Source: Amoeboradix gromovi
Lineage: Eukaryota; Sanchytriomycota; Sanchytriomycetes; Sanchytriales; Sanchytriaceae
NCBI GenBank assembly: GCA_018985225.1
Contig: JADGIF010000131.1
Span: 1-18,153 of the forward strand
Length of the DNA stretch: 18,153 bases
Direction of reading: 5' to 3'
In this document: piece by piece, positions 1-7,210 of the stretch
How the letters are laid out: each line of letters opens with the position of its first letter
Position numbering within the stretch: the stretch's first letter is position 1
Notes under the pieces: model-generated
The model's input: only the letters and a program-made list of their open reading frames with translations
The model's database searches: none
Told to the model about the DNA's origin: nothing
Made by a program: the position numbers and the translations under genes

Positions 1-292
1 TGTGGTCCATGTCCACTTCCAAATGACACTATGTACATGAATCGCTCTCCAAATTGGTTTTCTTTAGAGTGCCACATATTGTACATGGTATCGAATTTTC
101 GTGTTTCGACCAGCTTATCAGTCTTAGACGAATGTATGCTGTACCTGCTAGTTATTTCTTTAGAATTAATTTACACTTGTGAAAAGGAAGAATATCGAGT
201 ATTTAAGCTATTAGAGAAGTCTTGAAATTATAAAAAAATGCATACAAATTCGCGATAAATGATATATTCAAGAAAACAATCGAGCAGTAATC
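1..292 (-). mobile_element. IS607-like element remnant, copy 1 (cut by window edge)
   Basis: Read on the minus strand, this stretch starts with a left-end segment (about 185-292) that is closely similar to 7019-7125 of copy 2. It continues with a decayed helix-turn-helix coding segment (residues like SKEITSRYSIHSS) and then jumps directly to an OrfB-type zinc ribbon (CTICGT near position 90, then a Cys-x2-Cys remnant). Compared with copy 2, roughly 130 bases between the HTH and the zinc ribbon are missing. The second zinc-ribbon half has a stop codon where copy 2 has lysine, and the copy 2 motif DRDH reads VDMDH here. The copy is therefore inactive. The element lies just upstream of the phosphoglycerate dehydrogenase gene and faces away from it. 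Its other end lies outside the window. Confidence 0.65.
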
Positions 293-334
293 TAATAACT
301 TGGAGTGCGTCCATACGCTTATTTGATCTCCAAT

Positions 335-1657
335 ATGAAACAAAGCAATTTAGTAAAAAACCTTTCGCAATCACCAATACACTACTCTCATGATTTCTTA
401 TCTTTAAATGCACAAGACTCATACGTTAAACCAGAGCACATGAACATTTTGCTCTTGGAAGGTGTTTCTCAAGTCGCAGTTGATAAATTTAAATCTTATG
501 GGTTTGACGTCGAGCTAATACCAAGAGCATTGCCACGAGATGAACTTTTAGAAAAGGTGAAGGAGGCGCATGTAATTGGAATCAGATCAAAGACTCAACT
601 AGATAAAGAAGCTTTGGAAAACGCAAAAAATTTACTAGCGGTAGGGTGTTTTTGCATTGGTACTAATCAAGTAGATTTGTCCTTTGCTGCTAACAGAGGT
701 ATTCCTGTATTTAATTCGCCGTTTTCTAATTCCAGAAGTGTTGCTGAATTAATGATATCTGAAATAATTACTTTGGGTAGAAAACTGGGTGATATGAACA
801 TGCAAATGCATCAAGGTAATTGGCAGAAGATATCTAAGGGATGCTATGAGATTCGAGGTAAAACATTGGGAATTGTTGGCTATGGTCATATTGGATCTCA
901 ATTGTCGGTTTTAGCCGAAGCATTGGGAATGAAAGTTATATTCTATGATATTTTACCAATCATGCCACTTGGATCTGCTTCTTCCAAACACACTTTGTCA
1001 GAAGTCCTGAGTAGCGCGGACTATGTGACTTTACATGTTCCACTCACAGATGAGACTGAAAACATGATTGACATTTCTCAATTACGACAAATGAAGAAGG
1101 GTGCCTATTTCATTAACGCTAGCAGAGGCAATGTAGTAAACCTAGATGCGCTTGCTGATGTCTTAGAGTCTGGACATTTAGCTGGCGCGGCAATTGATGT
1201 GTTTCCTGAAGAGCCTGAATCCAATGGAATTGGTTTTAAATGCAAATTAATGGGACTAAAGAACGTGATTTTGACTCCTCATATTGGCGGAAGCACTGAA
1301 GAAGCTCAAACTGCCATTGGACTTGAAGTCGCATTGTCAATTGCCAATTATTTGACCAATGGGACTACACAGAGTGCTGTAAATTTTCCGCAGGTATCCC
1401 CCAAGAATTTGATTCCGCCGTGTGTTCGGATTATCAATGTTCATAAAAATGTACCTGGAGTTCTTAACCGAATTAACACACTTTTATCTAAGTATAACAT
1501 CGAAAGACAGTTGTGTGAGGCTTATGGTGAAATTTCCTACTTCCTAGCAGATGTGAACACTGGTGAATTTACTGATGACAATAAGATTGATAGCATCAGA
1601 GAGTTGATGAGAACTGTAGACGCAGGAGTACTAACGCGTGTATTAGCCACTCAATAA
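335..1657 (+). CDS. SER3: D-3-phosphoglycerate dehydrogenase (SER3/SER33 type)
   Basis: Cytosolic NAD-dependent enzyme that oxidises 3-phosphoglycerate to 3-phosphohydroxypyruvate, the first step of serine synthesis. The 440-residue protein, counted from the ATG at 335, has the family layout. An N-terminal extension precedes the substrate domain (begins near MNILLLEG, residue 36). The Rossmann motif GYGHIG is near residues 182-187. The catalytic set is Arg in NASRG (about 264), Glu in PEEP (about 292) and His in PHIGG (about 316). A C-terminal ACT domain spans about 365-440 and probably binds serine for feedback control. The segment CFCIGTNQVDL is typical of the fungal enzyme. No intron is apparent and the length is normal. 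A longer frame opening with GTG at 305 was not used. TAF6 follows after only 68 bp on the same strand. The promoter must lie within or beside the transposon remnant upstream. Confidence 0.95.
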   Translation: MKQSNLVKNLSQSPIHYSHDFLSLNAQDSYVKPEHMNILLLEGVSQVAVDKFKSYGFDVELIPRALPRDELLEKVKEAHVIGIRSKTQLDKEALENAKNLLAVGCFCIGTNQVDLSFAANRGIPVFNSPFSNSRSVAELMISEIITLGRKLGDMNMQMHQGNWQKISKGCYEIRGKTLGIVGYGHIGSQLSVLAEALGMKVIFYDILPIMPLGSASSKHTLSEVLSSADYVTLHVPLTDETENMIDISQLRQMKKGAYFINASRGNVVNLDALADVLESGHLAGAAIDVFPEEPESNGIGFKCKLMGLKNVILTPHIGGSTEEAQTAIGLEVALSIANYLTNGTTQSAVNFPQVSPKNLIPPCVRIINVHKNVPGVLNRINTLLSKYNIERQLCEAYGEISYFLADVNTGEFTDDNKIDSIRELMRTVDAGVLTRVLATQ

Positions 1658-1725
1658 ATTCGCTTTCTTTTTAATTCTTTTATTCTTCAAGAGTTGGCAA
1701 GTTGGAAGGAGGTTACTACCAAACA

Positions 1726-3027
1726 ATGGATTCTTTGCTTTCAAAGGACCACGTACTGGTACTAGCAGAGAGCCTAGGATTATCTGTAGATGATTCCGTG
1801 GCCGCTGTTATTGCAAACGACGTGGAATATCGTGTTCGTCAGATCATTCAAGATTCTAGGAAATTTCAAGTCCACTCTAAGTCCCCGATTTTGATGGCTG
1901 AAGATATTAACTCCGCACTATCTGCTAGAAACTCAGAACCCATATATGGTTTCGTTTCTCCAGCTACCTTTAAGTCGATTCCGCAGCAGTCCCTATATTA
2001 CTTGCACGATGAAGAAATCGATCTAGAACAGCTATTGAGGCTACAAGCTCCAAAGCTACCCCCACCTATATCATGGCATGCGCATTGGCTAGCTGTTGAG
2101 GGTCAGCAGCCAATGATACCTGAGAATCCTTTGCCGAGTGATGTTAAAGCCAGTACCTTTAGACCAGCAGTTGAAGAGGAAAATAAAACTTTAGACACAG
2201 TGATTAAGCCGATGCTGTCTCATGTCATGACAAAAGAAGCTTCTCTATATTACGAAAAAATTATTTCCTACATGAGTCAAGATCAAAAAGCAGTCGACTT
2301 TGCATTACAACAGGTCAAATCAGATGGTGGATTACAGCAAATGCTGCCTTATTTCATAAGGTGGATATGTGACCAAATTCAAGCACACTTTCATAATTTT
2401 AAGAAATTAAATAACATGATTGAGTTCACAAAAGCACTATATGCCAACCCAGAGCTTTTTATTGAACCTTATTTGCATCAGTTTTTACCGCTTTTACTGT
2501 CTTGTGTGTTGGCCAAGTCTGTGGCCAGTAGCGGGGATCATTGGGCTCTGCGCCGTAACGCTGCGACAGTTGTGCATTTATTTGTTGCTAAATACTCTGT
2601 TCATTACCCTACTTTGAAGCCTAGATTAGCCAAGACCTTTATGCTTGCGCTGCTTGATTCTTCAAAATGTATCGCCACTAAATACGGTGCAATACTTGGG
2701 ATCAACATAATTGGGGCGGAAGCTGTGAGAGTGCTTCTTATTCCTAACCTACCAAAGATTTCTGAAGATATAGAAGCAAGCATGGAAGACGATAAGGAAA
2801 AGTTAAAGTCCGAACTAATAAAAAGTATTGCGCTGAATTTGGCACATTTGAAGAAGACTTATGACGGTATTACTATTAAAGATACAAGTAGTAGCATTCT
2901 TGGAGATTTGAAATTCATTTCTAATCCTTCCATAGAGCAATTTGAAAAGGAATTTGGGATATTTGGAAAAGAGATATATGCTACAGTTATCAAGACATTA
3001 GAAGAGCTAAACAGAGTCAATAAATAA
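1726..3027 (+). CDS. TAF6: Transcription initiation factor TFIID subunit 6 (TAF6)
   Basis: Nuclear subunit of TFIID (and of SAGA in yeasts) that pairs with TAF9 through a histone fold. The 433-residue product starts MDSLLSKDHVLVLAESLG, the H4-like histone fold (about residues 1-70). The motif LMAEDINSALSARNSEPIYGF closes the fold and is characteristic of TAF6. A linker rich in Pro and Leu follows (about 85-150). The conserved TAF6 C-terminal HEAT-type domain covers about 170-360, including DHWALRRNAATVVHLF and SSKCIATKYGAILGINIIGAEAV split over two helices. The ATG at 1726 is chosen because upstream codons in the frame begin only with TTG and the fold starts right after it. No intron is seen. 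It lies 68 bp downstream of SER3 on the same strand, so the two genes probably have very short untranslated regions. Confidence 0.95.
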   Translation: MDSLLSKDHVLVLAESLGLSVDDSVAAVIANDVEYRVRQIIQDSRKFQVHSKSPILMAEDINSALSARNSEPIYGFVSPATFKSIPQQSLYYLHDEEIDLEQLLRLQAPKLPPPISWHAHWLAVEGQQPMIPENPLPSDVKASTFRPAVEEENKTLDTVIKPMLSHVMTKEASLYYEKIISYMSQDQKAVDFALQQVKSDGGLQQMLPYFIRWICDQIQAHFHNFKKLNNMIEFTKALYANPELFIEPYLHQFLPLLLSCVLAKSVASSGDHWALRRNAATVVHLFVAKYSVHYPTLKPRLAKTFMLALLDSSKCIATKYGAILGINIIGAEAVRVLLIPNLPKISEDIEASMEDDKEKLKSELIKSIALNLAHLKKTYDGITIKDTSSSILGDLKFISNPSIEQFEKEFGIFGKEIYATVIKTLEELNRVNK

Positions 3028-3142
3028 TTTTGTCATAAGTTTTGATTAAACGATCCAAAATTCTATAATGGCCATGTGCACGGGAGGGCTACAAAATCTG
3101 GAGTTGTGACATTCACCTCAATTTTACTAGACTTTGTTTGAT

Positions 3143-3280
3143 ATGATGGAAACAAACGCAGCTGAGATATTTGGAATATGGTGCTTGTGCGGAAAGAGGA
3201 CAAGGTCGGGAATGTATTGCTCAAGAGATTGTCTTACAAGAGAGATCGAAAGGCCTTCCAGTAGGTCGAAAAAGAGTTAA
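3143..3280 (+). CDS. Small Cys-motif protein, Ecl1-family-like, paralogue 1
   Basis: A 45-residue reading frame opening with two consecutive ATG codons. Its core, AEIFGIWCLCGKRTRSGMYC followed by SRDC, gives the pattern C-x-C-G-x8-Y-C-S-x2-C, which looks like a compact zinc-binding knuckle. The same pattern occurs in the next gene (3635-3781) with the same spacing, which argues that both are real. Fungal Ecl1-family proteins (small zinc-binding regulators linked to lifespan and starvation in fission yeast) have a similar C...G-x-YCS-x2-C core, usually with C-x2-C at the front. The family assignment is an inference from this motif. The tail is basic and serine-rich. The gene lies 115 bp after TAF6. 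Confidence 0.5.
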   Translation: MMETNAAEIFGIWCLCGKRTRSGMYCSRDCLTREIERPSSRSKKS

Positions 3281-3634
3281 ATTACAATAAATATATCATT
3301 TAATCATCTACAGTTAAGACGACTAGCAAGCTCAAAGTTAGAGTAAGGTCAGCCAGCTCGCACTTACTAAAAACCAGGATTTTGGTAGTTTGATAACAAA
3401 GATAAGAGTCATTTGACTAAATCCTAAGTCGATTATTTATTGATAAATCTTAGAACTCCTAAAAGGTAACACCAGTGAACTACTTTATTTGCATCTGTCT
3501 TTACTCTATCTTGAGATTTTATAGGTATTTAAACGTAACAAAGTAGCTCAGCACGTGTATGATCCTGTAGACCACGTGCTCCAACACTAGAAGTGTTTAA
3601 AACGGTTAAATCGCCTTTAATTCTGAAATTGGAG
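3281..3634. other. Intergenic region between the two small paralogues
   Basis: No coding signal was seen. It holds a GATAAG motif at 3401-3406, a perfect inverted repeat AGTCA-TT-TGACT at 3407-3418 (two bZIP-like half sites, inference), and the paired CACGTG sites listed separately. The arrangement suggests a regulated promoter for the downstream small gene. Confidence 0.4.
3550..3580. promoter_or_regulatory. Inverted pair of CACGTG sites
   Basis: AGCACGTG at 3550-3557 and CACGTGCT at 3573-3580 are exact reverse complements separated by 15 bp, so two palindromic E-boxes sit as a larger 8-bp-arm inverted repeat. CACGTG is the established core site for fungal bHLH factors of the Cbf1/Pho4 type. 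The pair lies 55 bp upstream of the ATG at 3635. Binding and regulation are inferred from sequence only. Confidence 0.5.
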
Positions 3635-3781
3635 ATGATAAATTGCAGGGAAGATGACTATGCTGACATATTTGGTTATTGGTGTAAATGCGGGCAGCGA
3701 TTGAATGCAGGAGTATATTGTAGTAGAACATGCTTACAAACAGATTACGCTATAAATCAGAACAGAAAGCAATTTAAATAA
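3635..3781 (+). CDS. Small Cys-motif protein, Ecl1-family-like, paralogue 2
   Basis: A 48-residue protein starting MINCREDDYADIFGYWC. The core C-K-C-G-x8-Y-C-S-R-T-C matches the neighbour at 3143-3280 position for position (A-D/E-I-F-G-x-W-C-x-C-G-x-R ... G-x-Y-C-S-R-x-C-L). The conserved part is the putative metal-binding core; the tails differ. This is the pattern expected of a tandem duplication under selection for the core. The ATG at 3635 is used; a longer frame begins only with GTG at 3593. Paired CACGTG sites lie just upstream. Relation to the Ecl1 regulators is inferred from the YCS-x2-C motif and size; another small zinc-binding family cannot be excluded. Confidence 0.55.
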   Translation: MINCREDDYADIFGYWCKCGQRLNAGVYCSRTCLQTDYAINQNRKQFK

Positions 3782-3812
3782 ATGAGATACCAATACTTAA
3801 AGACGAACTTGT

Positions 3813-4520
3813 TTATTGATAAATGCGTAAAACCATAGCACTTTTGTAGTACCTACACTTGATTGGTTTCTTAGATATCTTAAAGTTATAAATTTGGCCT
3901 TCCACCTTAACTCTCATCTTGTCTTTGCATTGCTCAACAACACAATTCATTCCAACAGGATGAAATTGATGAACTCTTCTATTGGCCTTATAATAATCAA
4001 ATACATTAATAGGACAATCGAGTAACTCCATAAATTGTTTGGCTAGTTTAACTGTATGCTCTGAAAGTGGTGGACACATAACAAGTCGTTTTGGAAAGGA
4101 CTGAAAAGTTAGATTTAATTGAAGCCTATCTTGTATAAACGCTAGCGCAATGTCGGTCAAAAGCTGCTTAAATTCTAAGTTTGTGAATAAAGTGAATTTC
4201 TGTACAGCGCACCACTCAAAGACCATTGTGTTCACACAGACATCAACTGCCCAACACTCTAGATTTTGTTTGTCATAACCCTTTCGCAAACCGGATAAAG
4301 ACATTGGAATCTTAAACGAGTCTTGATGCAATATGGATTTATGAATTATTTCTTCATTTATAGTATTTGGGGCCTTGATTTTCTCATGATGACATAAATT
4401 TATAAAAAATTTACCGATGTACAAGTGCCAACCTTCAGCATTGTCTAAGATCTTGGTCATTTTTTGACACTTTATAACAAAACCAGCTGTTGGCTGAATC
4501 TGCATTGTTTGGATTTCCAT
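3813..4520 (-). CDS. PIH1: PIH1-domain protein (R2TP co-chaperone subunit Pih1/Nop17-like)
   Basis: A 235-residue protein. The N-terminal PIH1 domain is recognisable in order: PTAGFVIKCQ (about residue 10), GWHLYIGKFFINLCHHEKIKAP in two parts (about 30-51), then IPMSLSGLRKGYDKQNLECW and AVDVCVNTMVF (about 71-102). In the family these segments correspond to PGFVVK, KVFINICH, the IPLSLG-DK region and VYDVVFN. The domain binds DSD/E motif partners such as Tel2 and lets Pih1 join Tah1, Rvb1 and Rvb2 in the R2TP complex, which assembles snoRNPs, RNA polymerase and PIKK complexes. The C-terminal part is short and may contain a reduced CS-like fold. The start ATG is only 19 bp from the divergent ATG of the AAA gene, so at least one of these promoters overlaps the other coding sequence. 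Confidence 0.75.
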   Translation of the reverse strand: MEIQTMQIQPTAGFVIKCQKMTKILDNAEGWHLYIGKFFINLCHHEKIKAPNTINEEIIHKSILHQDSFKIPMSLSGLRKGYDKQNLECWAVDVCVNTMVFEWCAVQKFTLFTNLEFKQLLTDIALAFIQDRLQLNLTFQSFPKRLVMCPPLSEHTVKLAKQFMELLDCPINVFDYYKANRRVHQFHPVGMNCVVEQCKDKMRVKVEGQIYNFKISKKPIKCRYYKSAMVLRIYQ

Positions 4521-4539
4521 TCAGCAGGTTTCAGAGAGG

Positions 4540-5421
4540 ATGGAACAAATTCCGTGGAGATGGCCACCAATTGCAAATTCTTTAGTTACTTGCAATCACA
4601 ACGACATAGACTCCCTAATGAAGAATTATCAATGCGTTGTAGTAAGCTTAGGGTTGCTGCAATCCAATTTCAAACATGTTTGTCACGGAATTCGAGCATC
4701 TTTTATGTGGGCCAAAGTACAAAAGTTGCCAGTCTACATACGTCATCTAGAAGATTTCTACAAAAATTGCGAAATTTCTACTATTAATCAACTTTTAATT
4801 GCAATTGATTTTGCTGCCTTAAACAAAATTTCAATTATAGCTTTTACTACAGATTCATCAAAACTTTATAATTTGATCGCAAAGAAATTTAAATATAGGG
4901 TGCAGCTCCCTAATATCGGAACATCTCAATCCAATGTTAGCATCGACATGTTGCTATTTAAAGATGTTCCAGGTCGTGACAAAATTAAAAACCAGCTTAT
5001 GTCACTATTTTACAGCAGCAATCCAGTCGAAGGTGTGATATTTTACGGTCTTCCAGGAAAAGGCAAAACAAGAATGGCTCGGGCATTATATGGAGAGTTA
5101 CGTATACTGAAAAGCATCTATTTTTTAAATATTGCCATACATGACATTTTAAAGTCTCATGTTGGAGAAAGTGAGGCAGCCATCCGGAGTCTTTTCAGAA
5201 ATAGATCAGAATATCGTATAATATTCATGGATGAATTAGACGTTTTATTTAGTAGTATGGAGTCCTATGCAATGAAAGTTTTGTGGCAACTTCACGCGGA
5301 GATCGACAAATTATCTGACAATCCAAATGCAAAAACAATGATTATAGGAGCTACAAACTTCATCAACAAAGTTCCAGATTCTCTAAAACGTCGATTGCCA
5401 AACTTAATATACTTTGACTAG
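4540..5421 (+). CDS. AAA+ ATPase reading frame, truncated at both ends (Pex6/Afg2-like)
   Basis: A 293-codon frame encoding the back half of one AAA module and most of a second. Residues about 70-125 (INQLLIAIDF ... IAFTTDSS ... KKFKYRVQLPN) resemble the end of a degenerate D1 domain with no Walker A or Walker B left. D2 then follows with Walker A GLPGKGKT (about 171-178), the pore/second-region motif HVGESEAAIRSLF, Walker B IIFMDELD and sensor 1 GATN. Degenerate D1 with active D2, and QLHAEIDKLSD before sensor 1, fit a peroxin-6-like type II ATPase, but Afg2 or other CDC48 relatives are possible. The frame stops at TAG in the middle of the conserved region after RRLPNLIYFD. It also lacks the N-terminal domains and half of D1. 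Either a pseudogene or an intron-containing gene; I favour a pseudogene with a still-open 5' part. Confidence 0.55.
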   Translation: MEQIPWRWPPIANSLVTCNHNDIDSLMKNYQCVVVSLGLLQSNFKHVCHGIRASFMWAKVQKLPVYIRHLEDFYKNCEISTINQLLIAIDFAALNKISIIAFTTDSSKLYNLIAKKFKYRVQLPNIGTSQSNVSIDMLLFKDVPGRDKIKNQLMSLFYSSNPVEGVIFYGLPGKGKTRMARALYGELRILKSIYFLNIAIHDILKSHVGESEAAIRSLFRNRSEYRIIFMDELDVLFSSMESYAMKVLWQLHAEIDKLSDNPNAKTMIIGATNFINKVPDSLKRRLPNLIYFD

Positions 5422-5872
5422 TCCTTCTCAAGAACAATAATTAGTGTCGAGCTGCTGCCTAAAAGTGACACACCGGAATTCAGGTATAAGAACTTGATTA
5501 ACTCAGTTATCTCGATTTTATTCTTAAAGCCTGAAAACGGAAAGATATTGTGTATGAAAAGCGGAAAATGCCACCAGCTTGACATATCATCTAAGAAGTC
5601 TAAAATTTAGACTAACACCCTTTTAAAAATCTTTCCTCTGGCTTAATCTTGGAAGCTATGTTGGCTAAACTAATAAATTCAAAGTATGTACAATAATCGG
5701 AGGCAAGGTTCGAGTCTGTATCCCTGCTACTCATTTATTTTTGTTCTTATTGCTACCCAACAATCTAGGCTTTCCATATTCGGCTGAAGACGATTATATG
5801 AAATTCAATCAGCTGATTCAAGGAACTTTTCACTTTGTTGCGACAAAAATTGAAGAGTACTACTATGTCTAA
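5422..5872 (+). pseudogene. 3' relic of the AAA+ ATPase
   Basis: After the TAG at 5419-5421 the same frame continues for 62 codons with an AAA-like start (SFSRTIISVELLPKS). In another frame, 5631-5684 reads LSSGLILEAMLAKLINSK, which resembles the SGADL-x-A-A helix region of AAA proteins (Pex6 has a similar DAML segment). In a third frame 5771-5872 reads AEDDYMKFNQLIQG then KIEEYYYV and a stop, like the C-terminal helices of type II AAA proteins ending in an EYY motif. The pieces are in the right order and spacing but not in one frame. A GTATGT at 5684 and a pyrimidine-rich stretch ending in CTAG at 5768 resemble intron borders, yet joining them does not restore the frame. I read this as decay, with unrecognised introns as the alternative. 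Confidence 0.45.
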
Positions 5873-5879
5873 TAAATAG

Positions 5880-6440
5880 ATTAAAGCGTTAAAGCATAAT
5901 GATGATGTTTCTGCGATGAATCATACAGCAAGAGAGGGTAGAAATGTTTGTATTTTGAATTCTACTAGTCTTCACATTAAAACTTTTTGCGTACTAGACA
6001 TCAGGAAGATTATGAGAAAAACTGACGATTCCCGTCGACCAGTTACACCGGTAGCTGACGTAACTGGAATCCTGAAGTTGGATTGCTTATGATGCATCTA
6101 TATCAAGTCTATATTCTTCGCTACTGTATGGTCTCTCTCTCAACGCGTTTGATCACTTGGCACCGCAGAAGTCCTTGGCAGACTACTTACTTGACATTCA
6201 TCATCGTCGTTTAACTAATTGCATGGCAACATCGCTTATGAGATGTTCTCTGTTAAGGATGATCTAGGCATACCAAACGACTCTTGAATATCTCGTAAAT
6301 ATTAGAGGAATTCCATTTCTAGCATGGATAGCATCAGGTACTTACTTTAGAAGGGTTTGTTGCGAATATCCTAGAGATCCTTTAGATTGACTTGTTAAGG
6401 ATGAGACGATTTGGAGCCATTCGTAGCTCACAGAAAGACA
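5880..6440 (+). pseudogene. Relic of a fungal-specific transcription factor domain
   Basis: Two overlapping frames carry a decayed protein. 5880-6092 contains REGRNVCILNSTSLHIKT, like the R-x-Y-F-G-S-TSG-hLL segment that opens the middle region of fungal Zn2Cys6 factors. A +1 shift near 6085 leads to LAPQKSLADYLLDIHHRR, which resembles the start of the fungal-specific domain (LP-x-LADYLLDIYF-x-H-x-P). After a stop at 6265 the same frame reads LAWIASGTYFRRVCCEYPRD, similar to the ALASRYSDDP segment. Order matches the family, but there are stops at 6265 and 6382 and no DNA-binding cluster. The family call rests on these motifs only. Confidence 0.4.
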
Positions 6441-6575
6441 GGTTATAAGTTTTCACCCGGTTGCTTGCGTCTATAGAGTGTAGCTACTGAAAGTAATTGC
6501 TTGTGTAATAACAATCAAAGATTTATTTCGTCAAAATACATGGCTCCTCGTTAAAAGTCCTTATTTTCTCGGAAA

Positions 6576-6908
6576 TCACGTCTTTTCACAGATTACTTCT
6601 CCGTTACAGTGATTGCTCACGCTTTCACTACACTGAGGCGGGATTGAATAAGGATACATATACTTGATGTTTATGTTCCTTGCTGCCATATGATCTCTAT
6701 CTATCTTCAAATGACACTTTGTACAGCTGTAGCTTTGTAAGTTGATTTTCTTTGGAGTACCACACCTTGTACATATCTGACTAGTAAATGGTTCATTACA
6801 TTCGATTATCGTCTTTCCTCTTTGTTTACACTTAAACTTCAAGCGTTCCTTGAATAAATTGTACAGATTATCTCTTTTCTCGCATTGAAAGACTTCTAAT
6901 TCTTCCAT
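6576..6908 (-). pseudogene. C-terminal fragment of Fanzor/TnpB (OrfB zinc ribbon)
   Basis: A 110-codon frame matching only the end of an RNA-guided nuclease of the TnpB/Fanzor family. LFKERLKFKCKQRGKTIIEC precedes the zinc ribbon, as in TnpB. The ribbon is C46-x2-C49 and C62-x2-C65, followed by DRDHMAARNI, the RuvC-III motif with Asp72. A Glu at residue 39, in NEPFTSQIC, sits where Fanzors carry their relocated RuvC-II glutamate (as I recall from the published description). RuvC-I and the whole N-terminal half are absent, so the fragment cannot be an active nuclease. It overlaps by 41 bases the TnpA-like frame that starts at 7011. The ATG at 6908 may simply be fortuitous. Confidence 0.75.
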
Positions 6909-7011
6909 GATTGGACCAGTTCCTCAGTATTGATGAATGTATCCTGTACCTTTTAGTTATTTCTTTAGATTTGACATATTCGGGATTACATCCATTAATT
7001 CCATTTACCAT
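6868..7011 (-). pseudogene. TnpA-like N-terminal helix-turn-helix fragment (IS607 serine recombinase)
   Basis: A 47-residue frame (ATG at 7011-7009, TAA at 6870-6868) whose core EYVKSKEITKRYRIHSSILR followed by NWSNHGRIR matches the MerR-type helix-turn-helix that begins IS607 TnpA (pattern Y-x-x-x-KE-x5-Y-x-V-x-x-x-TLR-x-W-x-x-x-G-x-I). The normal TPGGKRLY continuation and the serine recombinase catalytic domain are absent. The sequence instead passes into the Fanzor zinc-ribbon frame. Corresponding but more decayed stretches occur in copy 1 and copy 3. Family call by motif recognition. Confidence 0.55.
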
Positions 7012-7210
7012 CTGTGAAAAGGAAGAATATCGAGCATTTAAGCTTTAGGAATAGTCATGAAATTATATAAAAATGCATAAAAATTCGCAATAAATGATTT
7101 ATTCAACATAGCAATCGAGCTGTATCGAAGGGGTTTTCGTGAGTAAGTAGTTGGGGCCATTTTCGCAAAGTTTGTCCTAAAATAGACATACTTGGGGCAC
7201 TTCCAAACGA

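Larger units (their letters stand above)
6540..7125 (-). mobile_element. IS607-like element, internally deleted, copy 2
   Basis: The most complete of three related copies. On the minus strand it runs from a left end shared with copy 1 (about 7125-7019), through a short open frame resembling the start of IS607 TnpA (7011-6868), into the zinc-ribbon end of an OrfB/Fanzor protein (6908-6576), to a right end shared with copy 3 (GGACTTTTAACGAGGAG then CCAT, near 6540-6560). IS607 elements normally encode a serine recombinase TnpA followed by TnpB, about 2 kb in all. Here nearly everything between the TnpA helix-turn-helix and the TnpB zinc ribbon is missing, so it could move only if another element supplied the recombinase. 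Borders are judged from the extent of similarity between copies and are approximate. Confidence 0.65.

Noticed and set aside
305-334. Extension of SER3 to a GTG at 305
   Set aside because: A eukaryotic gene should start at ATG; the ATG at 335 precedes a normal-length N-terminal extension.
4464-4787. Other reading frames overlapping PIH1 and the AAA gene
   Set aside because: No motif or codon pattern; they are shadows of the real frames. The same applies to short frames at 2420-2617, 7583-7765, 11953-12144, 15814-16041 and 17319-17537.
5640-5730. tRNA-like T-loop sequence (GGTTCGAGTC) near 5708
   Set aside because: No matching acceptor stem, D-arm or anticodon arm could be folded from the surrounding bases.
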